From Nymphaea colorata (Eukaryota > Streptophyta > Magnoliopsida > Nymphaeales > Nymphaeaceae): DNA of 64,000 bases. Where the stretch lies: NCBI RefSeq assembly GCF_008831285.2, contig NC_045141.1, positions 3,799,224 to 3,863,223 of the forward strand, given 5' to 3'. The translations under genes were made by a program, and so were the position numbers. The notes below the pieces were generated by a model. It ran no database searches. It worked only from the letters and a program-made list of their open reading frames with translations, and had not been told where the DNA came from. Shown piece after piece: positions 11,852 through 25,058 of the stretch; positions within the stretch are counted from its first letter, which is position 1; every line of letters starts with the position of its first letter.

Positions 11852-11860
11852 TATATAAAT
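11852..11860 (+). promoter_or_regulatory. TATA box of peroxidase A
   Basis: TATATAAAT about 75 bases before the start codon, at the same relative place as the TATATAAA boxes before peroxidases B and D. Confidence 0.8.
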
Positions 11861-11926
11861 AAGCCCGTCCTTTGGTGTTCTTTCAACCCACCGCTTTTGA
11901 TCTGTCTCATTTCAACTCCCCAAGTC

Positions 11927-13191
<1,265 letters not shown>

Positions 13192-13658
13192 GAAGGCTTG
13201 GGTTCGATTATCGATTGTAGATTAATACTTTGATTCTGATTATGCGCCCCAGAGCTTTTACAATAGCAAGATATTATACGTGTGTTTCCTTTTGGAGGCA
13301 AACTATGTTGTTTTGCCGTGTTTGTCATTTCTTACTGTTTAGTGAGCCAATCACCAAAAAACCTTTTTATGCTTTCCCTCATGAGGGTATATCGTCACCA
13401 CCTGTAATGGATTTATCGTAGGCAGAATCTCCTTGATCTTTTTTGTTTCTTGTGTTGTTTCTTCATGTCAAGCACAGTTCCTAGTGTGTAACTGGTGGTA
13501 CTTTCCCTTGATACCACTTACCATGCATCTGTATCTTGTGCGAGCATTATGCCGTGCGCATTGAATTTAATTTGTTCGAAAGATCAAAATGGATCGTCAA
13601 AGAATTGCACTGCGATCCTAACATTTCCACAGGAAATGGTGATGTTGTAGCCTGAGCA
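13192..13658. other. 3' flank of peroxidase A
   Basis: Presumed 3' UTR and downstream DNA. The first bases (AAGGCTTGGGTTCGATT) resemble the start of the 3' flank of peroxidase D, after which similarity fades. No gene seen. Confidence 0.5.
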
Positions 13659-13797
13659 GCGGCAGAGTTAGGATTCTTCACTGTATAGTTAATTTCAAAA
13701 TTTTATGGGGCGAAGTGAGAATTTTGTCAAAATTTATCTGGTCAATTTCAATTTTTTCAAACTTCGATGGGCCCCTGCCTCCCCCTTGGCTCCTGAA
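13659..13797. mobile_element. Short element with GGCGGAGCCA-like inverted ends, copy 2
   Basis: Starts GCGGCAGAGTTAGGATTCTT and ends CCCCTTGGCTCCTG, with an AT-rich middle containing AAAATTTTATGGGGCGAAG. Same plan as the elements at 3052 and 40341. Confidence 0.55.
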
Positions 13798-14681
13798 CCG
13801 AAGGTACAGATAACGGTAAGGCATGAGATAATTTGCCTGAAAACCCAATTAAGCAGTTGAAATAATAATTGGGCATTTGCAGTTTTTCTTATACATGACA
13901 TGTTACGTAAAGAAATTGGACTTAACAAATTTGTAATTTGAAGCAGAAGCAGATAATATGCAAATGGACGATGTTGGTTCTGCCGTATGGAGATCAGATC
14001 AGACGAATCCTGAGTACAGTATTTCCCGTCTTAGCATGTATTCTAGCTTGATTGCTTGATGTTTACACAGCTAGCTGATTAATGTTCCAGCAAATTAATC
14101 CTATTTTAAAAGCTTTCAATCTCAAAACAAAACTCGTGCCTTATTTATTATGCGGTTAGTTACCTTTTATATAGGAAGTAATCTTTGACGAATGTGAAAG
14201 GCCTCTTTGGTAAAACACATAATTTTACCTCGACCTCTCTTTTAATTTACATCTAAATTATGCTTTACGTACTGGAAAAATTTTATGTAGACACACACAC
14301 ACACACACACACATGTACACTTATCAACATGCAAGAACTTCAGGAAAAATTTTAATAAACCATCAACGTTATCTCATGAAAGTCATATAAGAAACATCTA
14401 CTTCCCCATATGTTTTCAACTTTATAAATGTCTCTTATACAAACACCTTGTTAAAACAAAATAGCACATGTCTACATTGTAACAAGTAAAAAATGGCAGC
14501 AGCCAAAAAAAGAAAAATAGCGAGGTAAAGCGCCACATACCTTGAGGAAACGCAAGCACTTAGGCCAACAGACCTTAGAGCTCAACATCTCAAAGAGCTT
14601 TTCACTTAACAATTTCATCAAACTAGTGATGGGTGAGTCTAAAACTGAAATCCTGTAACTAAGACCCTCAGGTTTAAAGAC

Positions 14682-14734
<53 letters not shown>

Positions 14735-15296
14735 CCGATAGCTAGCTTTGCTCTCTTGATAACGTCATACCAAAACCTCCCACCCTACTTTGAGATAGAG
14801 ATAGCCAGTTTGGCCTCCCTTGATACATGATCCAAGATGTGTTGGTTCTGAGAAACAATTGTTAGCAAAAGGAATGACCTGTCTGCACTTCCTCTTCTTA
14901 TGCTCCTGTGAATGACACAACACAAGAACACAACACACTAATCAAGCACTTGTTTCTACAAGTGATCACAAAGGCATGACACGTGATAAGAGCACACAAC
15001 ACTAAAAATTTAGAGCACACTTGAAATGCTTTCTCACACTACTTTAGCCAACCCAAAGGGCCATATATATACATGTAAGAAAAAAACTGAAAAAATAAAT
15101 GACATTGACTCTTGGTAACTCCACTATGGTCATTATGGACATATTAAAAACAGAAAACTGAAAATATAATGACCATATTAAAAACAAAAAACTGAAATTT
15201 AAAATAGGGCACATGTCTTGGAACGATGGAACTTTTGGAGAACCCAAAAGTTAAACCGTTCACCTTCTTCATAAAGGCAGCTGCATTAATTTTGCA
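13798..15296. other. Intergenic with AC and AG microsatellites
   Basis: (AC)n at about 14290-14312 and (AG)n at about 14685-14731. No gene recognised. The part nearest 15297 would be the 3' UTR of the minus-strand exons if those are real. Confidence 0.45.
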
Positions 15297-15849
15297 TTAA
15301 CTTTCATCAACAATGCTATCCAGTAGTGACTCACAAGCATCTTCAAGCATATCTAAAACCTGAAGTAAAAAGCAAAAAACATTATAAGTTGGTCTTCATG
15401 CTGCTAAAATGCAGTATATAAAAGATTCTTGAGAACAACATATATCGACTATTAGAAAGATAACCCCTGTCGGCTTCATTATTTGTAAAATAGATTTGCT
15501 CTTGAATCCAAAATGTTGTCATTACCAATGGCATGCACTAGTAAGAAGACGGTTGAACAAAGCTGTATTAACAAGAGCCATCTGCCTTATTCTGTAGCCA
15601 TCTTTCTCCAAAACATCATTACCATCATCGATGGGAGTCTTTCACGAATGATATAAAAGTTGAAATCATTTGTGCAATTTAAAATTAGGATATTAGAAGG
15701 TCATTTAATAGATTGAGTTGGATAACGAACCCGAACTGCAAATCAAATTTACAGGACAGGCTTCAAATACTTGTGACCTTTTGTAGACGGCTCAAGTGGT
15801 TCTGCTCCAAGATCTCAGTGTAGCACTTTTTGTAGAAGTAGATGGCCCT
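15297..15849 (-). CDS. C-terminal exons of an unidentified minus-strand gene
   Basis: Three short open segments on the minus strand fit together. Exon X (15849-15778) reads RAIYFYKKCYTEILEQNHLS plus four more residues. It starts after a TAG acceptor and ends at AAG|GT in phase 0. Exon Y (from 15638) continues in phase 0 with TPIDDGNDVLEKDGYRIRQM, then ALVNTALFNRLLT. Its end is uncertain: a GT at 15538 keeps the frame open, while the stronger-looking GT at 15525 does not. Exon Z ends LEDACESLLDSIVDES with TAA at 15299-15297. The preceding AG sites at 15361/15360 and a few bases inside offer acceptors. The peptide looks like a real helical protein C-terminus, but I do not recognise the family. 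Upstream exons are not visible up to 16357, where a TRIM element begins, so the gene may be longer, interrupted or a relic. Confidence 0.42.
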
Positions 15850-16357
15850 CTACACCGGTCTAGATTCTGTTAACATATTCAAGGAATAAAAACAAGTCAT
15901 ATTTACACTATATTAGACCTATATTTTAGTAGTCACAAAAGAATGGATAGATATGTGAGCTCATAAAATGCCCCTCATTATGATATGCTGCTACAGATAA
16001 AAGATTAAAGCCAAATCAGAAAGCCAAAAGGTGCACGTTGTACAAGAAATCAAGATTCCCAAATACGTAGTAGCTTAAACCTTGGAAGTTATTAAGCTTT
16101 TTCCTTATTATGATAATGACAAGATACTTCCAAAATACCATTCATATAATTTTCCGTAGGTTTTAACCGTGTCATAAGTATGCCACAGTAATAATTTTTC
16201 TTTTTTTATCAAGAATAAGAGGAGGATTTTGATCACCAATATGCAATCTGGATTAAGATGGCAATCATAAACATTTTTTCACTCAACCAAAGGCTGTCTA
16301 TAGTAAATCACTAACAAACAAACAAAAAAGAAAGAAAGAAAAAAAATCAGTAGACAG
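15850..16357. other. AT-rich sequence, possibly intronic
   Basis: No open frame of note. It would be intron of the minus-strand gene if the exons at 15297-15849 are real. Ends with GACAG (16353-16357), the left target-site flank of the TRIM element. Confidence 0.35.
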
Positions 16358-17223
16358 TGTTGAAAAACATAAACCAATAACAGAAAAAGCTTAGGGGATT
16401 AACATGGCACATATTTTCTTTACCCACATAAGGCCATCGGCCTTAAAATTGACAAAGTATGTCAATCTCTTATATAGGCATTACAGCTAAGATAACTCCT
16501 TATTTTAAGGAGTTGTTACAAGATATTCATTATCAACAAAACTGTTCCTTGATTTTTGTTGTAACTGTTTTCATAATCTATCGCCTTGATTTTTGCCATG
16601 ATCTTTTCCAAACGATCCTTACCATGATGTTGGCATCCTTATCATTGTGTGTGTCGTTAACCATCATTCTTTTCATCTTCCCTCAAATTGGACGGCGTTT
16701 CACAAATTCCAAATTTGCCATGGAGATTTTGTGGAGGTAGATCATGCTCTGACAGCAATTCAGAAATCTCAAGCTTGATTCTTGAAGATTTTGTTCACAA
16801 AGGATCGATTCCTCGCTTTGGTGAAGAAGGCAGCGATCTCTTTGGTCGTCTGCAAGTCATCTTTGGGTGTTGATCTTCTTTTTCAAGCATCCTGCTCGGA
16901 TACCATGTTGAAAAATATGAAGCAGTAACAGAAAAAACTTAGGGGATTAACGTGGAACATATTTTTTTTACCCATGGAAGGCCATCGGCCTTAAAATTGA
17001 CAAAGTATGTCAATCTCTTATATAGGCATTACAGCTGAGATAACTCCTTATTTTAAGGAGCTGTTACAAGATATTCATTATCAACAAAACCGTTTCTTGA
17101 TTTTTGCTGTAACTGTTTCCATAATCTATCGCCTTGATTTTTGCCATGATCCTTTCCAAATGATCCTTACCATGATGTTGGCATCCTTATCATTGTGTGT
17201 GTCGTTAACCATCATTCTTTTTA
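16358..17223 (-). mobile_element. TRIM: terminal-repeat retrotransposon in miniature
   Basis: Two direct repeats of exactly 318 bases (16358-16675 and 16906-17223) flank only 230 internal bases. On the minus strand the repeat starts TGAAAAGAATGATGG and ends TTTTTCAACA, the TG...CA of an LTR. Directly inside the right repeat is TGGTATCCGAGC on the minus strand, one base off the copia initiator-Met primer site. Directly inside the left repeat is GAGGGAAGA, a polypurine tract. Flanks are GACAG (left) and GACAC (right), a 4-of-5 target duplication. The right repeat's outer end has CA changed to TA. There is no gag-pol, so it depended on another element. The 866-base size, intact signals and orientation fit the TRIM class. 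Confidence 0.85.
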
Positions 17224-18058
17224 GACACTAGATAGAAATGAATGAATAGTATATGTACTTTATGTATCAGTTTGTCAAAATGTAAAATGCATATAGCTTG
17301 CGGTTGCACAAGAAACTGGCTGGAAGGGAACAAAACTCCAGCAACTAATATTGACAAAAAGGCAAAAAAATGCAAAGATCAGGAAAAAGAAAGGAGGGCA
17401 CAACACTGTACAGTTTTTCTCGAGAAGTGGATGAATGTGCTCCCCAAATTCGTTCTTCTCACATATGAATATGAAATAACTTAGATAGGGATAGCGAAAT
17501 CATTTTGAATCAAACAGTTGCCTCCCAACCCAATTATTTGCACCTGAAGCTTTGAATGGCCATCCAAAATTTAGCTATGACCTGCACAAAGGGGAGGAAA
17601 TGTAAGTTGAGTTTCTATGGCATTTTTTTGGATAATCAACCCAAATTATCACATTTCATTTCACTCACTTGTTGAACTGAAGTAACAGAGAATAAATAAA
17701 TATGTAGAGAAAAAAATTATAATTTAAAAAGAAGAAGAAGACATGATAGAGAACACAACAGACCATGAATGGGACCGATAAGAAAATCTAATCACCGCTG
17801 GCCGGTGACAGCACCTCTGATGCATTTTGTTCCATAAAACCCTTGTGATCAAGATCGACAATAAAACTATGGATGATGCATTTTGAAATAGGCTAAGTTC
17901 TTATCAATGATCATTGATCTCGCTAGTGGCTGAGATCAATAAGAGATGGCTCCTGCATCCACTATAAAACGAAAATGAAGAACAGAAAAGGAAAACTTTG
18001 TGACGCTTTCCCCTTTTTCCCCTCAGTAGTGGTCGATCAGCATTAATGCCAAAGTCTT

Positions 18059-18093
<35 letters not shown>

Positions 18094-21000
18094 TCATGTT
18101 TGAGTGAGTTCCTCATCAAGAACAAACAAAGAGGATCAGAGGCTTAAAAAAAATGCAGGAACATAAGGCGTTCGAAACAATCAACAAGACTAGCTTTTAG
18201 GTTTCTTTTTCCTTGAGTTTGGATTATGAGATGGTAGATACAAAATCATAAAATCATGAACAAAGAATGGAACTCCACTCCAGAAACAGTAATTTTCACT
18301 CAAAATGCAAAGGAAATATATAAATATATCAAAAATTTGGAGAGATCCCATACTTTCTTTGTCTAGGAGTAACACGGTTTTAGATCAAAAATTCTCTCCA
18401 AAATACATGGCCATTAGCAAAATCAATTAAAAGAAGATGAAGCAAGAAGAGTGTCAATGTAGAATCGTTGCTAGTTCCCTCCATTTCTTCCCTTTCTTTT
18501 CACAATTCTCTGGCATACCCAACAAATCAAGCAAGCGAATGGAGGACAAACAAGAACTTCTCTCTATATCTCCAAGCGTTTTACTTAAAAGGCAAAAACT
18601 TTTAAATGGAGAAAGAGAAACTGTCACATGACACCTCACATCGCTATCATTAGCACACCTTGCGGACCCTTCGTTTCTGCCAACACCCCATTGCCAAATC
18701 TCCATTCCTGCCGGCACCCGGTTGTTGCTGACCAACAATATTTGGGGAAGAGAGTGAGATCAACAAACAACAAAAATGCATCCACAGGACGAAGGGAGAG
18801 AGATTTGAAGGGGATAGAGAGATCCGACCCTTCATCATTGCATAGTGAAAAAAGTGTTTTAAAATCCTTAGTACTGCTACGTTTGAGGTACTTAGAAATA
18901 GGTAAGCATGTCAAATGGGACTTTTTTGTTGCTTTGTCACTTTTCAGATGAAAGGAGAAGAATGTCAATTTGGAACCTTTGATTGAAGAGATGGTTCAAC
19001 AGCTGAGTTGATCTTAACACATGGGGTTACATGTATGTGCTGGGAATAATGTGTTGTCAATAAGCATATTTTGTGTAATGTTCAATGGATGGTCATTGAA
19101 AGAAACCAAACAAGCTCTTCGATACTCTATAAACCTAAACACTGCTCACAGACATGAAGAAAACATGCAGGCAACAGGGATATGATTCCCACACACTATC
19201 ATACAGGCTCTCGGCTATACACTCTCGCTCATTAATGCATACACAGTTCAAATGTAATTGAAAATGTAATAATGTTTGCACACGCTCACATACACTATCG
19301 TGCAGGTTATGTGTGATACTTTGTCGCTTACATAATATACTCGTACTATCATATGTGATGAGGGTATTAACAGTCCTATGTCGCTCACTGCATTACACTT
19401 TTCTTGGATACACATAGTGTTGGAGGCTAATATGTGTGATATTAATCGTTAAACTTCACACACTTTAGATGGCATAGCTATTGTCCTTTCATCATTAGCT
19501 AAAATCAGTAGTGAATAATCTGAATTGGCAGGAAAAAAGTACGAATATGACAAATAAAACTAGTGTTCATTGCCTGCAGCTGAATGTTACGATGTTGCTG
19601 GAGGGAACTCTCTATCGAAAACATATTGCCTAGTGATGTTTCCCATGAATGCAAGAAGGATTATACTGTAATTGAAGATGCCAAAACAAATAAAGGTGTT
19701 GGAACTTGTGTGCCTATTGATTTCATCATGTTGCCTGTCTGGGGATGAAGCTGGCTTGAAGAGGGAATATGCATAGGCAATGGAGAAGGACGAATGTGGG
19801 TGCAGGGCAGTGGAAATGTGTGATGGCATTTACAATGCACAGTGTGATATATCGTGGAATTCAGTGAGCAATACTATTTGCCACTCATCAAATCCATTGA
19901 TTTTGAACAGTGCAATGTGTTGTATTTGTATGATTGCAATGCATCTGTTTTGAACTAAGATGAGATCAATCTATTTCAAACAAGTCTAAAGCAAAGAATA
20001 TTTTGGTAACTAATTATTTAAATATTATAAAATATTACGAAAGTAATTGGCATTTATTTTGTATCATTCAACTGTTTCATCAGCCAACTATTTAACTATA
20101 CATTGCTTCGATGCATATCTTCCATGTTTTTATTCCGTTTTCTTATTTCTTGCAACAAATTAAAAAAGATGTCTTTCAAGTTATTGGTTTCTTCGTGTTG
20201 TGTGTCCAAGGGATGAGGTTAGCTTGAGGAGGGAACATGCACATGCAATAGAGGAGGACAAATCTAGGGTGCCTATAAAGAACACAACCACTAGACTAAC
20301 TTGCAGCCATGACAGGAACTATGGAGAAATCAGTGTGCTTGGGGGCTCCACGGGTTTGACATTGACTACTGAATGTAGTTGCCTGCATTTACTTTGGTTG
20401 GTGGGGTACTTCATCCTATATCTCATAGTAGGATGTGAGTGCACTTTCTGCCAGTAAAGCTTGAGGTACCTTGGTGTGAACCCCTGCCTAGCGTATGGAC
20501 GTGCCTCACACCTCCCCTTTCCCAATCCTCTAGTTCTCCAGCCAATAGAGGTCTCCATTCATCTCTATGCTAGAAATCACGTGTTCTTTATTTTATCATA
20601 TTCTTTCATTGGCTTTGAAATACACTGAAGAAACTCTACTGTCCTGCTACATCTCAACCTCATTCATGCATAATAGCCATATATCTCTGCATGACATCTT
20701 CATAACCTGAAGAATTTTAGTCATGTCGTTGTGTTCTTCCTCCCTATATGGTCTCCAGCTAACCTACACATGAAATAAGTCTTACAAATTTAGTAACTAT
20801 TGCATCACATCTATCGCACAACATGCAGGTGTAAGATACATGTTTGATCCTCTGCCCTTTATTATTTTCCTCTCGTGTAGGATGTATAAAAAATTGTACC
20901 ATTATTGGGAAGACACCAGCATTTGGTGGCGTAAATTCAAACACAAAAAAGGTACATATTTCCACATCCAGACCTGCAAAGATGACACATATGCATATTT

Positions 21001-22679
21001 AAGCACAAATTATGTACTAAGATGGTAATATGTGCAATATTTTGTTTGATATAAACTATATCAGTATCAATGGCCAATCCTTCGATGGAATGAGTGCCCT
21101 GTTTCAATCGGTGTAGTTGGATAAATAAATGGTCCAGCATAATTGCACCCCATGAATAATTGTCTAACACTACCAAGTCATTGAAGAATTGCATGTAATC
21201 TAGCTTATTCTTGTGCTATAATTATCATTGGATATTGACAGTCCAAAAAAAAAAAAATGGATACTAATTCTTTGTAAGTTTCTTGTGATGGACGGTTCAT
21301 TGATTTAATTGTGCATGGTAGATACATTTTCGACTTCCCCTTCCTAAATAGACAGCTGCAAACTTAAACTTTGAACAAGCCAAGTAGCTCCATGTACCTC
21401 CTTATCATATCGTACTTGGAGCTCCCAACAACTGCATTCTCTTGACACTTCATACATTTTAGTCTTGCAATGTCCTTTAGCTTCATGGTCATCTCAAATC
21501 CACTGAAAACAAATGTGTTCGTCTAAGAGTTTCCCTTTTTGGCGAGAGAATAGACAAGCCTATAGGACATGCCGATCCAGCCATTATCCAGGATCCTGCC
21601 AATATGCATGCTCCACAAATTTGTCCTTCTTATAGTTGCTTAGCTCATCGTACCAAAACAATGCATTGTGCCATTGAATGCACCTTTATTTATGTCAAAT
21701 CAAAAACATATTATTGCAAATACACAACCGGTCACTCACAAATGAAATAGTATTGTTCATACTATCACACAAATCATTCATTTTCTCACACACCATCGCA
21801 CTATCAACACACAATATCGCACTTGGCACATGATCACAGACGTTGCACAAGTTATAAAGCAAGTAGCTATTATACCTCGATGAGGCATTGGCTTCGGTTA
21901 ACACCGGCATTCTTTGTTGTATTTCATCATACTCTGCCACTTTTCTTCTACGAAGGCAGGCATATATCCCAGTGCCTTCAGTCCTTGTCCTCTCCATCTT
22001 TTGGTGTTGTTGTTACTCAATCTTCCTCTGGCCTCCATCGATGGTCATCTCCATTGTCTGATGACTAGGTGTCAGCCTCTTCTTCTCTCTAACCTCCTCC
22101 TTTTCTAGTATATGGACATAGGTGGCCCTCTCTACCTTTTCTTCTATTTCTTGTGTATGTCTTCCTCTACTCTATCTTCATCCCAAACTCCTTCATCTTC
22201 CTCTTGTATTTGTTTGTCTTCCTCTATCTACCGAACAACCTTTCCGTTAGACTTCTTCATTTTCCTCTTCTACTTTGTTTGCCTGTTCCCAAGGAAGCAC
22301 AGTCAGTTTCTTCTTCCTCTTCCTCTTTCCTTTTGACGATGTATTGCTCCAAGAGACAAGTATCTCCTAGATTCATTCATCTAAATTGATCTTGCATTCA
22401 TCTTCTTCCCCTAACCGCCTTGACTTTTCCTCCCTCAACGTTTGCTACTTCCTTCCCTTTCTTCTTATCTTTCACTCCTTTCTCGTTCACCACTACATTC
22501 TTATCTACAATTTTCATTTTCACTACCACCCACCCGCAGTTGTTTACAACATAGCGCCCCAGATATTCTTCATGTCATTAATCTCAGATAGGTTAGCCCA
22601 TGAATCATGCAACAACAATACATCTATGTCCTCCACGACAACGTCCTTTTCAAAAGAATAATATCAATACATTGATGGG
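17224..22679. other. Long unassigned stretch
   Basis: No gene that I can support. (TC)n occurs near 18060-18094. Two diverged direct copies of a roughly 60-base segment (about 19738-19800 and 20208-20270) read GDEAGLKREYA and RDEVSLRREHA in the plus frames, hinting at a decayed coding repeat. On the minus strand between about 22650 and 21340 there is a charged, Lys/Glu-rich series of broken frames (for example KLKDIARLKCMKCQENAVVG near 21480-21420). The plus-strand 'proteins' at 22112-22661 are shadows of this pyrimidine-rich strand. A decayed DNA transposon or retrogene is possible, but no domain is clear. Confidence 0.35.
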
Positions 22680-23456
22680 TACCAGTTGTGTTCAAGTTGG
22701 AATACTAACATATGGTATGCTTGTTGATGGTTACAAGTAGAGTTGCTTCTTGATGGTAACAAGTAGAGTTGTGAGTGATCTGATTTTGATTTGAAGCTTT
22801 TGTCAATTTTTAGTGCACTGAGATTCATGAGTTGAATTTTGCTTCTGCTCTAATGCATTTTATTGCATGGGACTCGTAAGCTTTTTGCTTTGTACTTTTA
22901 TTTTGGCTTGTTTATGTTGTATAATCAGTAGTTACTCTTCTTTTTTCTCTTAGACAAAGCTTTGCAAGAATGGCATAATGCTTCACATTTTTCTTACGTA
23001 AAGAATACTTCATGGTTTTTTTTTATAATGTTACATACTTCAGTTTTTTGGTACCATTGAAGAACAAGGAATAAACCTAGACGCCCTAGTGCAGTCTAAT
23101 TTGCCATACAGATTATAATGGTTTTGAAAAGGCTGTCATTATGTTAGTCATTGATAAGGAGACTGTTGAGCTGCCGATCTAGACATGTGCACAGCATGTG
23201 TTGCTGCCATGCTGGCTAGCTTGAGGTATTGTTTTTGATACACCTCTACACATGGTATATGTTGCACCAAATACTGAAGGGGATTGGACACTTTTAGTCA
23301 AACACATGCAATGAAGATGAGACAAACATATATCTATGCGGTTAAAAATGGTCATTGATAGAGGAAAATTGATTGAACACACACACACACGGACGCACAA
23401 AAATAAATAAATAAATATACATACACAAAATAACTTGACCAAGACACGTGTGTGTG

Positions 23457-23482
23457 ATATATATATATATATATATATATAT
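23457..23482. repeat. (AT)n microsatellite
   Basis: Uninterrupted AT tract inside duplication copy B. Confidence 0.95.
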
Positions 23483-23738
23483 CAAAAGACAATGCTGCCG
23501 CATGCCGTATATTTGTTGAATAGCTAAAATTTAAAAAATTATTGTTAAATAACTAAAAGTTGTTTCTAAGCCACCATAAACCGTTTGTGCACAATTAACT
23601 GTTACTAATGCAAATATAGTGACTGTTTTTTGGCACTAAATTTTTAAATTTTGATCATCTGGCAACATCCACCATCTAAGAGGATTGAATTGTCCCTCTC
23701 TCTCTCTCTCGTGTGAAGATGTGCACTTTTGAACAAGT

Positions 23739-24569
23739 TTGGCTTCAAGAGCCAGGTTTCCAAGGCCTGGTGGTTCAGTTTGGTTGGCCGGCGTGGACCA
23801 TGATGGCAAAGATTTGCGCTTGCAGTCGGTCATCCAGCGGTGGTTGGCAGAGTTGAATTCATACCGCTATAATGATATTATTGTTCGTGCGGAGTTAGAT
23901 TGCATTGAGTTTTCTGTATCCTCATCCAGTTCCCTTGACGAGCATGAGATGGAGGCTCTCTATTCAGCAGACATGTATGGCAAGTCGCTCAATTGAACCC
24001 CATGACCAAAGCATTTTCTTTGGGGATATGGCCTTTCACCCAGAGCTAGATAAGTTGCATGCATGGTTCATTATGCAAGATAAGTTCTACACCCAGTGCA
24101 ATTTGAATTTTGAAGAAATGCAGTTTACACCTCGCTAGTTGTTGTGCTATATGTGAACAGGATGATGAAAGTACCTCCCATCTTTTCTAGGCATGCAAAG
24201 AAGTTCAGAAACTTTATCACGAATCTTGGCAGCATCCTTCTCCAGTGGTCTCACAGGAATCGTTTGCTCGTGATCTTCTCTCTGGAGCAACAGCTATAAG
24301 GAGATAACAAAAAGGGTGCTTTCTTTGGATAACTTGGTTGTGCACTTTCTAGTGGCAAATCTAGTTTAGGAACAATGTGCTTTTTGGAGGGGAATGTTAT
24401 GATTTTCCAACTCATGCACCATAATGTTGGGCTGAATATTTTTGCGGTTGTAAAAACTTGTTGGTAACCTAAGTCTGTTTATAATCTTGTTGCTGGCTAC
24501 TCTTTGTAATCGCCTTTGTACCTTGATTCTGCATCCATTTCTCTTTCTATGTTGACTCGTTTAATGAAA

Positions 24570-24600
<31 letters not shown>
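23739..24600 (+). mobile_element. 5'-truncated LINE, 3' end only
   Basis: Broken frames encode the C-terminal zinc-binding region of a plant non-LTR reverse transcriptase (zf-RVT type). Examples are LHAWFIMQDKFYTQCNLNFE at about 24055-24115, then SCCAICEQDDESTSHLF with a stop before ACKEV. The sequence runs on to TTTAATGAAATTC followed by an (AT)n tract (about 24572-24600), the usual simple-sequence tail of plant LINEs. No reverse transcriptase core remains. It has no counterpart in duplication copy C, so it inserted after the duplication. Confidence 0.75.
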
Positions 24601-24603
<3 letters not shown>

Positions 24604-25000
24604 TATATATAACATATTTATATATATAACGTATTTGCATATTAGGATGTATGTTTATTTTGTTGTTTTTCTACTTCTGATCTTGGTAGTCATTATAAGA
24701 TGACTTTTAGAAATTTTGGGCTGGAGCTTTACAAGCGACAATTTTTTTAGTTAACAAAAAAATTTATTGGAGTGGCAAATGTGATTGCCATAATCTATAA
24801 CAGATGCCGGAGCTCAAGTATATATACTTTTACCGATGATGATACAGTACCCATATAGACAAAAATCTTTGCAGAATTCTTTTTTTTTCTTTTTGGAACG
24901 CGCACCATCTAGGTGGGAGCAGCTTTAGCCATTTGCTAAGGAGTAAGGCCTTAGCGACGATCTTCATGGTTATTTGCCAACGTTCTAGAGAAAGGGGGCC

Positions 25001-25058
25001 GCATGCGACGACACATCAAAGCCACAGTCGCATGCGACGACACATCAAAGCCACAGTC
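25001..25058. repeat. Perfect 29-base tandem duplication
   Basis: Two identical copies (25001-25029 and 25030-25058) beginning GCATGCGACGACACATC and ending CCACAGTC. The homologous place in copy C (about 43008-43033) has a single version. Confidence 0.93.

Noticed and set aside
22112-22661. Several Leu/Ser/Phe-rich plus-strand frames
   Set aside because: Pyrimidine-rich strand gives stop-poor frames; the coding trace, if any, is on the minus strand and broken.
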